A stretch of DNA of 64,000 nt from positions 5,260,001 to 5,324,000 of the forward strand of contig NZ_CP036276.1 in assembly GCF_007747995.1 (NCBI RefSeq). Direction: 5' to 3'. Below the pieces are notes generated by a model. The model was not told the DNA's origin, searched no databases, and saw nothing but the letters and a program-made list of their open reading frames with translations. Position numbers and translations under genes: made by a program. Below, in pieces: positions 35,607 through 43,916 of the stretch; position 1 is the stretch's first letter, and every line of letters begins with the position of its first letter. This DNA comes from Symmachiella dynata. GTDB taxonomy: Bacteria > Planctomycetota > Planctomycetia > Planctomycetales > Planctomycetaceae.

Positions 35607-35682
35607 GTGCCACTGGGTCGGCCAGTGTTTGTAGATTGTCCCGATATTTGGTTCTTGCACTGGCAAAGCCAGTGGCACCCGA
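35607..35682. repeat. Dispersed inverted repeat, GCCAGTGGCACCC type (third copy)
   Basis: TGTGCCACTGGGTCGGCCAG on the left and CACTGGCAAAGCCAGTGGCA, then CCCG, on the right; matches 8978-9050 and 26722-26832. Confidence 0.78.
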
Positions 35683-35713
35683 AATTGTCACTGCCCTAAA
35701 AAATAGCTGCCAC

Positions 35714-36967
35714 CTACTCGTTGTGCAATTCATTCACCAGCACGCGTAAAAAAGGCTCGACGTCGGTCACCAAACCGACCGTTTGGAATGAGCCGCGATC
35801 CGAGAGTTTTGTGACCGTCGCTGGGTTGATGTCGACACAGACGACTTTCACCCGTGCGGGAAGTAGATTGCCGACAGCGATCGAGTGCAAGGTCGTCGCA
35901 ATCATCAAACAAAAGGTCACATCATGAATCAGTTCCCGCATCCGTTGCTGAGCGACGAGCGTATCGGTGATCACCTCCGGCAGTGGGCCGTCATCCCGAA
36001 TACTGCCAGCTAAGACGTAAGGGATGTCGTGTTGCACGCATTCGTACATGATGCCGCTTTTTAGACTGCCGTTCTCAACGGCCGCCTTGATTCCCCCGGC
36101 ACGACGGATGGCATTGATCGAGCGGAGGTGATGTTCGTGCCCTTCGTCCATCACGTTGCCTTGTTCCATCGAAATCCCCAAGCTGGTACCGAACAATGAC
36201 TGCTCAATATCGTGTGTTGCCAACGCATTGCCGGCGAACAGCAAGTCGACATAACCTTCGCGAATCAGCGTGCTGAAATGGTCGCTGCTGCCGGTATGCA
36301 CAATCGCCGGTCCGCCCACGACAAGAATTTTTCCCTCACCGCGTTGAGCTTTGCGCATTTCGGCAGCGACGTCGCGAACGAGAATCCCCTTCGGTTTTTC
36401 GCTGGAGACGGCGCTGTTCATAAAAGCAAAGGCCCCATTCGCCGACAATTCCCGCTTGAGTGGTTTCACACGGACACCCAAACGGCCCACGACAATCCGG
36501 TCTCCCTTGGCCACTTGGCACATAGGCAGACAATCGGCCGCATCGCCGGCGGCGCTGATGCGGAGGCCGCAATCCATTTCTTGTGGGGAGACGTCAATCC
36601 AAGTGCCGTGGAGTCGCACTTGTGTGTCCTGATTCGTCGTGCAATAGAACCCGCTAGGAAACGCTCCGTCCATGTCGGCTTCGACGATCGTGCAATCCTG
36701 TTGGTGTACCGGAACGGCGCCGTGTTGACCGATGGAAGTGAGAATCTTCTCCAACAAATCGGCCGTTTCGGCGCTGACCTTTAAAGTGGCCGAACTCGGA
36801 TCAGCACGCCGCTGACCGATATTGATCTGCTTGATTTCAAACGTGCCGCCCAGCGTGGTGATTTCGTCGAGAATCTTCGGCAAAATCAGACTGTCCACGA
36901 TGTGCCCTTCGAGCAACACATCCTCGACAAACGTGGCTGCGGACTCGCTCGCTGATTCGTCGCTCAT
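35714..36967 (-). CDS. TIGR00300-family protein (ornithine cyclodeaminase type, LOR/SDH domain)
   Basis: The 417-residue product matches the TIGR00300 family, once called LOR/SDH conserved domain. Characteristic stretches are LEGHIVDSLILPKILDEI (about 18-35), ILVVGGPAIVHTGSSDHF, DLLFAGNALATHDIEQSLFGTSLG and GNLLPARVKVVCVDINP, with an NAD-binding fold in the second half. An archaeal member is an ornithine cyclodeaminase giving proline, and in cyanobacteria the domain is the C-terminal half of the arginine-dihydrolase enzyme ArgZ/AgrE. Here it stands alone, without the dihydrolase half. Conversion of ornithine to proline is therefore likely but inferred. Confidence 0.83.
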   Translation of the reverse strand: MSDESASESAATFVEDVLLEGHIVDSLILPKILDEITTLGGTFEIKQINIGQRRADPSSATLKVSAETADLLEKILTSIGQHGAVPVHQQDCTIVEADMDGAFPSGFYCTTNQDTQVRLHGTWIDVSPQEMDCGLRISAAGDAADCLPMCQVAKGDRIVVGRLGVRVKPLKRELSANGAFAFMNSAVSSEKPKGILVRDVAAEMRKAQRGEGKILVVGGPAIVHTGSSDHFSTLIREGYVDLLFAGNALATHDIEQSLFGTSLGISMEQGNVMDEGHEHHLRSINAIRRAGGIKAAVENGSLKSGIMYECVQHDIPYVLAGSIRDDGPLPEVITDTLVAQQRMRELIHDVTFCLMIATTLHSIAVGNLLPARVKVVCVDINPATVTKLSDRGSFQTVGLVTDVEPFLRVLVNELHNE

Positions 36968-37247
36968 GATGTCGTCCGATTCGATAATATTTACCAGTGT
37001 GGGGAAAACGACAGCGAGAGAAAACCGGTCCTCAACGCGACGCTTTCACGTCGTCGCCAATGCCGCTAACATACTGAACCATGTTCAGTGAAGTTCCATC
37101 GTCTCGCGCGACCGAATTGTACGTTTCGCACGGAATGGGATCAACGTGGATGATTCTCGGTCGCAAACCCGGTCTCAGAACCAGGGAGACTGTGCGAGCG
37201 AGTCGTGAACCGGTTTTTTGCGATCATTAACAAGACAGTGACGGACC

Positions 37248-38765
37248 ATGGCCAAACAGAAAAAGACAGCAATTACTCCGACGCGGGAAGCGGATTATCC
37301 GGAGTGGTACCAGCAGGTGATCAAAGCGGCCGATCTGGCGGAACTTTCGCCGGTCCGCGGGTGCATGGTGGTCAAACCTTGGGGTTGGGGCATCTGGGAG
37401 AACATGCAACGTGTGCTGGATGGCAAGTTCAAGGAGACGGGGCACGAGAACGCCTATTTCCCGCTGTTCATCCCGATGAGCTACCTCGAAAAAGAGGCCG
37501 AGCACGTTGAAGGCTTTGCTAAAGAATGCGCCGTCGTCACGCACCACCGCTTGGAACCGGATCCTGATGGCGGGCTGCGTCCGGCGGGCAAGCTCGACGA
37601 ACCGTTGATCGTGCGTCCCACCAGCGAGACGATCATTGGCGAAATGTATGCGCGCTGGGTCCAGTCGTATCGCGACTTGCCGATCTTGATCAATCAATGG
37701 GCCAATGTTGTCCGTTGGGAATTGCGGCCACGGATGTTTCTGCGGACGGCCGAATTTCTGTGGCAAGAAGGACACACCGCACACGCCACCGAAGCAGAAG
37801 CTCGTGAGGAAACCGAGCGGATGCTGCATGTGTATGCCGACTTCGCCGAGAACTGTATGGCGATGCCGGTCATCCGCGGCGAAAAAACCGCAGCGGAGCG
37901 TTTCCCTGGAGCTGTCTCGACGCTCACGATCGAAGCCATGATGCAGGACCGCAAAGCGCTGCAATCGGGGACGTCGCACTTTTTGGGGCAGAACTTTTCC
38001 AAAGCGCAAGGCATCAAATTCCAGAATCAAACCGGTGACGAGGAATTCGCTTGGACGACCTCCTGGGGTGTCTCGACGCGGTTGATTGGCGCTTTGATCA
38101 TGACGCATAGCGACGACGACGGACTGGTACTGCCGCCGCGATTGGCGCCGGCGCACGTCGTTGTGCTGCCGATTTACCGTAGCGACGAAGAACGCCAAAA
38201 CGTGCTTGCCTATTGCGAGAAACTCAAAAAAGAGTTGGAAGCGCAATCCTATGGCGGCGAGCCGGTGCGTGTGCGGATGGACGATCGGGATCTCCGCGGC
38301 GGCGAAAAGAACTGGCAGCACATCAAAAAAGGAGTGCCGCTGCGAGCCGAAGTCGGTCCGCGTGATCTTGAAAACGACTCGGTCTTTCTCGCCCGCCGCG
38401 ATACGGGCGAGAAAGTCGGTATACCGCGGAACGAACTCCTGGGAACGGTCGGCGACATTCTGGGTGAGATTCAAGACGGCCTGTTTCAACGGGCATTGGA
38501 ATTGCGCGAACAGAATACACGGACGATCGATAATTTGGACGAATTCCGCGAATACTTCACGCCCAAGAACGCCAATAAGCCGGAAATCCATGGTGGATTT
38601 GCGTTGTGTTACTTCGTCGATGAAGACCCTGCTGTAGAAGCGGAGTTGAAAAAGTTGAAGGTGACCGCCCGTTGCATTCCCATGGATCAAGACGGTGAAT
38701 CAGGGCAATGTCTATTCACCGGAAAACCGACCACGACTCGCGCGGTGTTTGCCAAGGCATACTAG
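37248..38765 (+). CDS. proS: Prolyl-tRNA synthetase, archaeal/eukaryotic type
   Basis: The 505-residue product charges tRNA-Pro. It has the class II motifs: motif 1 around GCMVVKPWGWGIWENMQ (38-54), motif 2 RWELRPRMFLRTAEFLWQEGH (about 152-172) and motif 3 TSWGVSTRLIGALIMTHSDD (about 273-292), then an anticodon domain and a C-terminal zinc-type domain ending VFAKAY. It lacks the YbaK-like editing insert of the bacterial form, which fits the short archaeal/eukaryotic type. The ATG at 37248 gives the usual N-terminus. The 280 bases upstream show no T-box or other leader element. Confidence 0.96.
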   Translation: MAKQKKTAITPTREADYPEWYQQVIKAADLAELSPVRGCMVVKPWGWGIWENMQRVLDGKFKETGHENAYFPLFIPMSYLEKEAEHVEGFAKECAVVTHHRLEPDPDGGLRPAGKLDEPLIVRPTSETIIGEMYARWVQSYRDLPILINQWANVVRWELRPRMFLRTAEFLWQEGHTAHATEAEAREETERMLHVYADFAENCMAMPVIRGEKTAAERFPGAVSTLTIEAMMQDRKALQSGTSHFLGQNFSKAQGIKFQNQTGDEEFAWTTSWGVSTRLIGALIMTHSDDDGLVLPPRLAPAHVVVLPIYRSDEERQNVLAYCEKLKKELEAQSYGGEPVRVRMDDRDLRGGEKNWQHIKKGVPLRAEVGPRDLENDSVFLARRDTGEKVGIPRNELLGTVGDILGEIQDGLFQRALELREQNTRTIDNLDEFREYFTPKNANKPEIHGGFALCYFVDEDPAVEAELKKLKVTARCIPMDQDGESGQCLFTGKPTTTRAVFAKAY

Positions 38766-38840
38766 TTTTTCCCGAGTCTTACGGCAGCTTTCGGAGATTC
38801 GACCAACCCATCCTGTTGTTCTCGAGCGAAAAAACAGACA

Positions 38841-39725
38841 ATGCTCGACGTGGCGATCATCGGCCTCGACTCGGCCTGGGAAACGACGCATCAACCGGCT
38901 TTGCAAATGCTGCGCGACCGGATGCGTATCCGCGTCGTCTGGGATGCCGTCGCCACCCGCGCCGAACAAGCTGCGTCTGAATTCAAAGCGACTCCCTGCG
39001 AGGGAATCCTCCGCGCCGTCTCCCTACCCTCGGTCCAAGCGGTCTTGGTACTGGGAGATGCATGGTGCCGTGACGCGTTGCTGTCATTTCTGATGCAAAA
39101 TGACAAACCCAGTTTTGTCGCAGATGACACGACTCTGCTACGAGCGAGTGCCATCACCGATTTCACCGACAAAGACCTCCGCACGCCCATGATCGTGCCG
39201 GAACTTTCGTTGCGATATACCCCGGCTACGAGTCGTTTGCGAGAATTGATGGCGACACGACTGGGCGCCGCCCGGGAAATCGATGTCCAAGTCGAATGCC
39301 CTGCCAGTAATGACCTGATCCAGTCGCGGCTGCCGTTGATCGATTGGTGCCGGTATCTGGTAGGCAAGCAAGCAACCGTCCAACAATCCACAGACGAAAC
39401 TTTGCTGCTGGAGTTCCCCCCCTCCCGATCCCAAACCGAGTCGGCACTGGCCCGCATCACGCTGGTCGAGACTCCGACCGCTACCCAGAACGTTTCCCCG
39501 TTCACAGCCACCATTCAATGCGAACGGGGGACCGCTAAGCTGCGCGGAACACAGGAAATCACTTGGACGCACGCTGAGGATCAACGCACCGAAGTCCTGG
39601 AAGGCGAACGCGACGGCATGGTCGTACTCCTCGATCTCTTCTGCCGCCGCGTGCTGGGTGGCCTAGTCCCCATCCCCACCATTGACGACCTCATCACATC
39701 CGCCCGTCTGGCGAATGAAACCTAA
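38841..39725 (+). CDS. Gfo/Idh/MocA-like protein, divergent
   Basis: The 294-residue product has the order of a Gfo/Idh/MocA dehydrogenase: a beta-alpha-beta start (DVAIIGLDSAWETTHQPAL), VVWDAVATRAEQAASEF after the third strand, and a C-terminal sheet domain. The glycine-rich cofactor motif is poor (GLDSAW for GxGxxG) and the usual EKP motif is absent (DKPSFVADD), so NAD binding and activity are doubtful. It is 75 bases after proS on the same strand. It may be a non-enzymatic relative. Confidence 0.65.
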   Translation: MLDVAIIGLDSAWETTHQPALQMLRDRMRIRVVWDAVATRAEQAASEFKATPCEGILRAVSLPSVQAVLVLGDAWCRDALLSFLMQNDKPSFVADDTTLLRASAITDFTDKDLRTPMIVPELSLRYTPATSRLRELMATRLGAAREIDVQVECPASNDLIQSRLPLIDWCRYLVGKQATVQQSTDETLLLEFPPSRSQTESALARITLVETPTATQNVSPFTATIQCERGTAKLRGTQEITWTHAEDQRTEVLEGERDGMVVLLDLFCRRVLGGLVPIPTIDDLITSARLANET

Positions 39726-39743
39726 ACGTGCGTAAAAAATTCT

Positions 39744-39880
39744 TAGCCACAGATGAAACACAGATTGAACACAGATAAAAAAAGAATGAAAACAGTTTGC
39801 CGTTGATCGCGAGGGCAACGGTAATAGAAGCTGGTTTCTAATTTCAATCTGTGTTTGATCTGTGTTCAATCTGTGGCTAC
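39744..39880. repeat. Inverted repeat, AGCCACAGATTGAACACAGAT type
   Basis: Arms 39744-39776 (TAGCCACAGATG..TTGAACACAGAT) and 39843-39880 (ATCTGTGTTCAATCTGTGGC) are complementary, about 65 bases apart, filling the gap between two convergent genes. One arm recurs at 61635-61669. Confidence 0.82.
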
Positions 39881-39899
39881 GAAAACCCCTCGCGTCGAT

Positions 39900-40325
39900 T
39901 CACTCCCATTCGCCTTGCAGCGTGAGCACCAGTCGTCGGGAGGTCGCGTAATCGCGGTGTTCGCACAGGTAGATGCCTTGCCAAGTGCCCAGACAAAGCT
40001 GGCCGCTGCTGACGGGGATTGTCAGTGTGTTGCCCAGCATCGAAGCTTTGATGTGGGCCGGCATATCGTCGGGGCCTTCGCAGGTGTGCACATAGGGCCA
40101 CGATTCGGGGGCGATTTTATTGAACGCCATTTCCAAATCGACCGGCACATCGGGATCGGCGTTTTCGTTGATCGATATCGAGGCGGACGTGTGCTGAATA
40201 AATACGTTCAGCAATCCGGCACGGACGTCCGCCAAATCAGGAATCGCCGCCACGACCTGCCGCGTCACCAAATGAAACCCCCGCGGCGCAGCCGGGAGCG
40301 TGAGGTGGTATTGTCGAATTTCCAT
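39900..40325 (-). CDS. yjbQ: YjbQ/UPF0047 family protein
   Basis: The 141-residue product is a compact trimer-forming family found in all domains of life. Conserved stretches are GLLNVFIQHTSASISINENADPDV (about 37-60), GPDDMPAHIKASMLGNTLTIPV (about 83-104) and LGTWQGIYLCEHRD (about 111-124); the histidines in HTSAS, DDMPAH and CEHRD sit at the putative active site. Weak thiamine-phosphate-synthase activity has been reported for the family, but the true role is unknown. The ATG at 40325 begins the conserved sequence; the region before it is repeat DNA. Confidence 0.92.
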   Translation of the reverse strand: MEIRQYHLTLPAAPRGFHLVTRQVVAAIPDLADVRAGLLNVFIQHTSASISINENADPDVPVDLEMAFNKIAPESWPYVHTCEGPDDMPAHIKASMLGNTLTIPVSSGQLCLGTWQGIYLCEHRDYATSRRLVLTLQGEWE

Positions 40326-40405
40326 AATGCACTCATTGAATAATTGAGATAACGCTTGGTTAGTTTCAAATCTAACCATTCAGTCCCCATCACAGCAACG
40401 TGATT

Positions 40406-40648
40406 ACCCCGAAGGGGTTTGACATCATAGCCCAGGGTAAGCGGCAACGCCGCGCCACCCTGGGAAACGGTCCGTTTTATATGCTCGAACCCTGAAGGGG
40501 TTTGACACCGCGATCGCCGACGATTGTTTGGCCATTCCCCGGTTGAGCAACCCCTTCAGGGATGTGTTTGGTTTCTCTCCGTGACCCAGGGTGCGCTCAC
40601 GGCGTTCGCAACCCTGGGCTATGATGTTAAACGCCTTCGGCGTTTCTA
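40406..40648. repeat. Composite palindromic repeat, AACCCTGAAGGGGTT type (second copy)
   Basis: Elements include ACCCCGAAGGGGTTTGACAT, AGCCCAGGGTAAGCGGCAAC, CCGCGCCACCCTGGG, ACCCTGAAGGGG, AACCCCTTCAGGG, ACCCAGGGTGCGCTCACGG and AACGCCTTCGGCGTTT. It fills almost the entire 338-base gap between two genes on the minus strand; nothing else is seen in that gap. Confidence 0.86.
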
Positions 40649-40663
40649 TTGCGAGTCTCCCCA

Positions 40664-42184
40664 CTACTCCCGAAACGCGAAGCTAAACAACTCCGCGTCC
40701 CGCAAGTGAAATCGTAGGCAGATCGGTTCTCCCGCCAGTGAGGCGAGCGTTTCTTTGGAAAAACCGACGTCGGCTCGCAGTTCATCTCCTTGAAATGGTT
40801 TGGGACGGGAATAGTCCGACAGCGGGCGGCCGTGCACGTCGCACAACTCGACGATCACCATCCCCTTGCCGCGCGTGCGGGCGTTGATCTCTAATTTTAA
40901 TCCGGTGAATTGGATCGGCACCGTCGTCAGCACGCCGCCTGTGGCGGGACCATCGGCCGAGACAAAGCGGTCCAGCTTCCAAGTGGCCAGTCCGATGCTG
41001 CCATTGAACTCGCTCATCCGCCCGGTCCCCTCCGCGCGATACAAACAGGGTGTCCCGTGCGTGTAGTTCGCGCCGCCATAATACAGGCGGATTTCGTCGC
41101 CAACACGTATTGCTTCGGAGGGCGTGGTGAAGAATCCGCTGTCCCACTCCCCTACCCTGCCCCGTGGAACACATGGGGTGCGAAAGGGACGTTCCCAATT
41201 CACCAAATCCCGTGTGACCGCCAGCTGTAACTCGCCCGGTCCTTCGTGATTGCCGTAACGCGCATTGTTGTTCACTGTGAAGACCCACGGAAAACCGAGC
41301 GTGCAACTCTCCGCTTGATACACGCCGACACCATAAAATTCCGTCCGCATCAATTCAGGATCGTCCGGTTGGTCCAAGATGGGGCGTACCTCTTCAATTC
41401 GCGCTAATGACCCCGCGTCGTCGCGCAGATCGGGTTTCAATATGTAATACGGCTCGGTCCATTTCAAAAAATCGTCGCTGGTGCTCAGGGCAAAACAGCG
41501 GCGGACCTGTGTGCCGACCTTGGTACTATGTTTGGGAAGGGCGACGTATTTTTTGCGGACGTGATCGTAATAAGCGGTCAGTACGTCACTCGACCGGCAA
41601 ATCGGCTCCTGGCTGAGGCGGGTCCAGTTCAAACCGTCGGGCGAAGTGTAGGTGTGCGGGCCGCCGGCCGGTTTGGGTTCGTTGATCCAACAGACCATTT
41701 TGTAGCGCCGCGCGGGATCGGGATCGTTGTTGTCCTTCATCACGCTGGCCAACAGGGCGTTGGAGACGACGTTGGTCTTGCGGCCATCCTTGGCGGGAAG
41801 CGTGCCGACCAGCGGTTTTTCCCAGGTGATGCCATCTTTGCTGGTGGCGTAACAAGTCACGAAATGGTCATAGCTTTCGGTCGGCATCCCCAGATACCAC
41901 ATCTTGAAGAGCTGTTCTTCGTTGTCGAACAATACATTTCCATAGATCTCAAGCCGCCATCCTTCCCAGGGCTGATCGGCACGGATCAGAGGATTTTGAG
42001 AATGTTTCTCCCCGGGATGCAGTGTGAACGCCACGTTTTTCGCCTCACGGACCAGGACTTGATCCACGAACAGTTGTGCGCGATTGCCGACGTCAAACGG
42101 CGAGTCCGCTCCGTTTGCCACAAGTGTCGACGCAGCGAGAGTATTTAGCAAAACAGCAGCGAACAACAGCGGGCGAATCGGCAC
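40664..42184 (-). CDS. Secreted GH32/43-like propeller protein
   Basis: The 506-residue product has a signal peptide (start to VANGA, about residue 27) and a single propeller-type domain: QLFVDQVLVREAKNV, NPLIRADQPWEGW, FKMWYLG, SKDGITWEKP and SPDGLNWTRL repeat the pattern of the gene at 22910-25003, but without the LamG-like part. Both probably act outside the cytoplasm on glycans; the catalytic residues were not confirmed. The start is GTG at 42184 with GGAG 6 bases upstream; an in-frame TTG at 42229 would put 15 extra residues before the signal peptide. Confidence 0.77.
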   Translation of the reverse strand: MPIRPLLFAAVLLNTLAASTLVANGADSPFDVGNRAQLFVDQVLVREAKNVAFTLHPGEKHSQNPLIRADQPWEGWRLEIYGNVLFDNEEQLFKMWYLGMPTESYDHFVTCYATSKDGITWEKPLVGTLPAKDGRKTNVVSNALLASVMKDNNDPDPARRYKMVCWINEPKPAGGPHTYTSPDGLNWTRLSQEPICRSSDVLTAYYDHVRKKYVALPKHSTKVGTQVRRCFALSTSDDFLKWTEPYYILKPDLRDDAGSLARIEEVRPILDQPDDPELMRTEFYGVGVYQAESCTLGFPWVFTVNNNARYGNHEGPGELQLAVTRDLVNWERPFRTPCVPRGRVGEWDSGFFTTPSEAIRVGDEIRLYYGGANYTHGTPCLYRAEGTGRMSEFNGSIGLATWKLDRFVSADGPATGGVLTTVPIQFTGLKLEINARTRGKGMVIVELCDVHGRPLSDYSRPKPFQGDELRADVGFSKETLASLAGEPICLRFHLRDAELFSFAFRE

Positions 42185-42324
42185 GACGGCACTCCAGTGG
42201 AATCCAGGTGAATCAACAGCAACGGCCAATCGATTGTCAGGCCCCCATCCCCGGTTGTCAACGCGGCCGCACGTTCGTTGATTTCCGCAATCACGACGCG
42301 CATGTTAGGATGAACATCAAAGCG

Positions 42325-42400
42325 GTGGGGCTGGCTTCCGCCTGCCGTTTTTGGAGAGGGACACACAGCTTGAATCCCGGCAGGCGGGAGCCTGCCCTAC
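42325..42400. repeat. Dispersed inverted repeat, GGCAGGCGGGAGCCTGCC type (second copy)
   Basis: Left arm GTGGGGCTGGCTTCCGCC, decayed; right arm GGCAGGCGGGAGCCTGCC and CTAC, ending 31 bases before the nnrD start codon. Confidence 0.84.
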
Positions 42401-42431
42401 AAACAGAACACCATCCAACCGGAACAGACCG

Positions 42432-43298
42432 ATGGCTCTTGAACGTGTAACTGAATTACCAGAACTTCCCGCACGCAAGACCGACTCGCACAAAGGGTCC
42501 TTCGGCCGCGTGTTGTTAATTGCCGGCAGTCGGGGGATGAGTGGGGCGGCTTGTTTGAGCGGTCTCGGTGCGCTGCGCGGCGGCGCGGGGCTGGTGTTTG
42601 TGGCAGTCCCCAGCGGCATTGTGTCGATTGTGGCTGGCAGGGAACCATCGTATTTGACCATCCCGCTTCCCGAAGATGAAGCGGGGCGTTTGCATGCATC
42701 CGCAACTGAAACACTTCAGGACGAAGTGGCCAAACCGGATGTGATCGCCATCGGCCCTGGCTGCGGTCAGTCTCAGGCGGTCACTGACATCGTGACGTGG
42801 CTGTACCGCGACATCGACAAACCGCTGGTGGTTGATGCTGACGGGTTGAACGCTCTATCGACACTGGATACCTTGCCGCCCGCCGCAGGGCCACGGATTT
42901 TGACGCCGCACCCTGGGGAATTCGCTAGGCTGACGGGGACTGATATTAAAACCGTGCAACAAGCGCGGGAAGAGATGGCGACCGAATTCGCCGCAACGCA
43001 CAGCTGCGTGGTCCTGTTAAAAGGGGCCGGAACGGTCATCACCGATGGTCACCGCGTGGCCGTGAATAGCACAGGCAACAGCGGCATGGCCACCGGCGGT
43101 TCGGGAGACGTTTTGACCGGTCTGATCGCGGCGCTGTTGGCACAAGGCCTGCCGGCCTTTGAAGCGGCACAACTTGCCGCGCATCTGCATGGACTAGCGG
43201 GTGATTTGGCTGCCGCTGAGTTGAGCGAGCCGGGGTTGATTGCTTCGGATTTGCCACGGTATTTGCCGACGGCGTGGTTGCGGATGTTGGCTCGGTGA
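42432..43298 (+). CDS. nnrD: ADP/ATP-dependent NAD(P)H-hydrate dehydratase
   Basis: The 288-residue product repairs hydrated NAD(P)H, which forms spontaneously or by GAPDH, in the cytoplasm. It is a ribokinase-fold protein: SFGRVLLIAGSRGMSGAA (about 23-40), DADGLNAL, LTPHPGEFARL and TGGSGDVLTGLIAALLAQG are the family's signature stretches. It lacks the N-terminal epimerase domain (NnrE) found in the fused bacterial enzyme, so the epimerase must be encoded elsewhere. The ATG at 42432 begins the family sequence; the in-frame extension upstream is repeat-derived. Confidence 0.93.
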   Translation: MALERVTELPELPARKTDSHKGSFGRVLLIAGSRGMSGAACLSGLGALRGGAGLVFVAVPSGIVSIVAGREPSYLTIPLPEDEAGRLHASATETLQDEVAKPDVIAIGPGCGQSQAVTDIVTWLYRDIDKPLVVDADGLNALSTLDTLPPAAGPRILTPHPGEFARLTGTDIKTVQQAREEMATEFAATHSCVVLLKGAGTVITDGHRVAVNSTGNSGMATGGSGDVLTGLIAALLAQGLPAFEAAQLAAHLHGLAGDLAAAELSEPGLIASDLPRYLPTAWLRMLAR

Positions 43299-43346
43299 AT
43301 CGTTTGTAACGACCGCCAGTCTGCGGTGGACATATTGGAGGCACCC

Positions 43347-43838
43347 ATGAAGAGCGTCGTTGTGACGATAATGATTGCCGTACCTGCAATCATCGTAATC
43401 CTCCCCTTGGCGATGTTCGTCTATTCTGTGTGGATCCAAAAGCGAACGGACGCCCGAATTCGACGCGCAGGAGGACCTCGGACGTTGAGCGAGATCAAAG
43501 CGGCGATTGGCCAGAGGCCGTATTCGCTGGTGAGTATCCCGAATGAGTCGGGCAAACCTGAAGTTTGGATCTGCCTGTGTGACGTTGGACCGTGTGAAAT
43601 ACTAGAGGTCGCAGATCAGACAAGATCGCAAAGAGATGACGTCCGCCAAGCCGTTGAGGATCTATTCAATGAGTTTCAGAAGAAACTTGAAACGGTGGAA
43701 AACAAAATGAACTTAGACTTCAAGGGAGACCGGTTGCATCCTGTGCCGTTTTCCGGCGGTACGCTGGACTACCTGGAAGATCACATTGGCTTTCCTGCCA
43801 TTCGAAAAATCGACTTGTGTTACATCAATCTGAAGTAA
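43347..43838 (+). CDS. Small membrane-anchored protein of unknown function
   Basis: The 163-residue product has one membrane segment at about 4-29 (VVVTIMIAVPAIIVILPLAMF) and a cytoplasmic or outer domain of 130 residues with alternating acidic and basic stretches. ATG 43347 has GGAGG 6 bases upstream. No family is recognised. It is 48 bases after nnrD and is probably co-transcribed with it. Confidence 0.6.
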   Translation: MKSVVVTIMIAVPAIIVILPLAMFVYSVWIQKRTDARIRRAGGPRTLSEIKAAIGQRPYSLVSIPNESGKPEVWICLCDVGPCEILEVADQTRSQRDDVRQAVEDLFNEFQKKLETVENKMNLDFKGDRLHPVPFSGGTLDYLEDHIGFPAIRKIDLCYINLK

Positions 43839-43882
43839 GGCGGTCAAACTCCACTCGCCTTGAGCAAAAAACAAGCAGTTGC

Positions 43883-43904
43883 GGCAGGCGGGAGCCTGCC
43901 CTAC
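43883..43904. repeat. Single arm of the GGCAGGCGGGAGCCTGCC repeat
   Basis: One arm only, ending CTAC at 43904, between two convergent genes and 12 bases from the stop of the RTX gene. Confidence 0.8.
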
Positions 43905-43916
43905 GTTGCTATGCTG

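Noticed and set aside
37227-38690. A 487-codon open frame on the minus strand opposite proS
   Set aside because: It mirrors the GC-rich proS gene exactly and its product is Arg/His/Phe-rich low-quality sequence with no domain; proS on the plus strand is certain.
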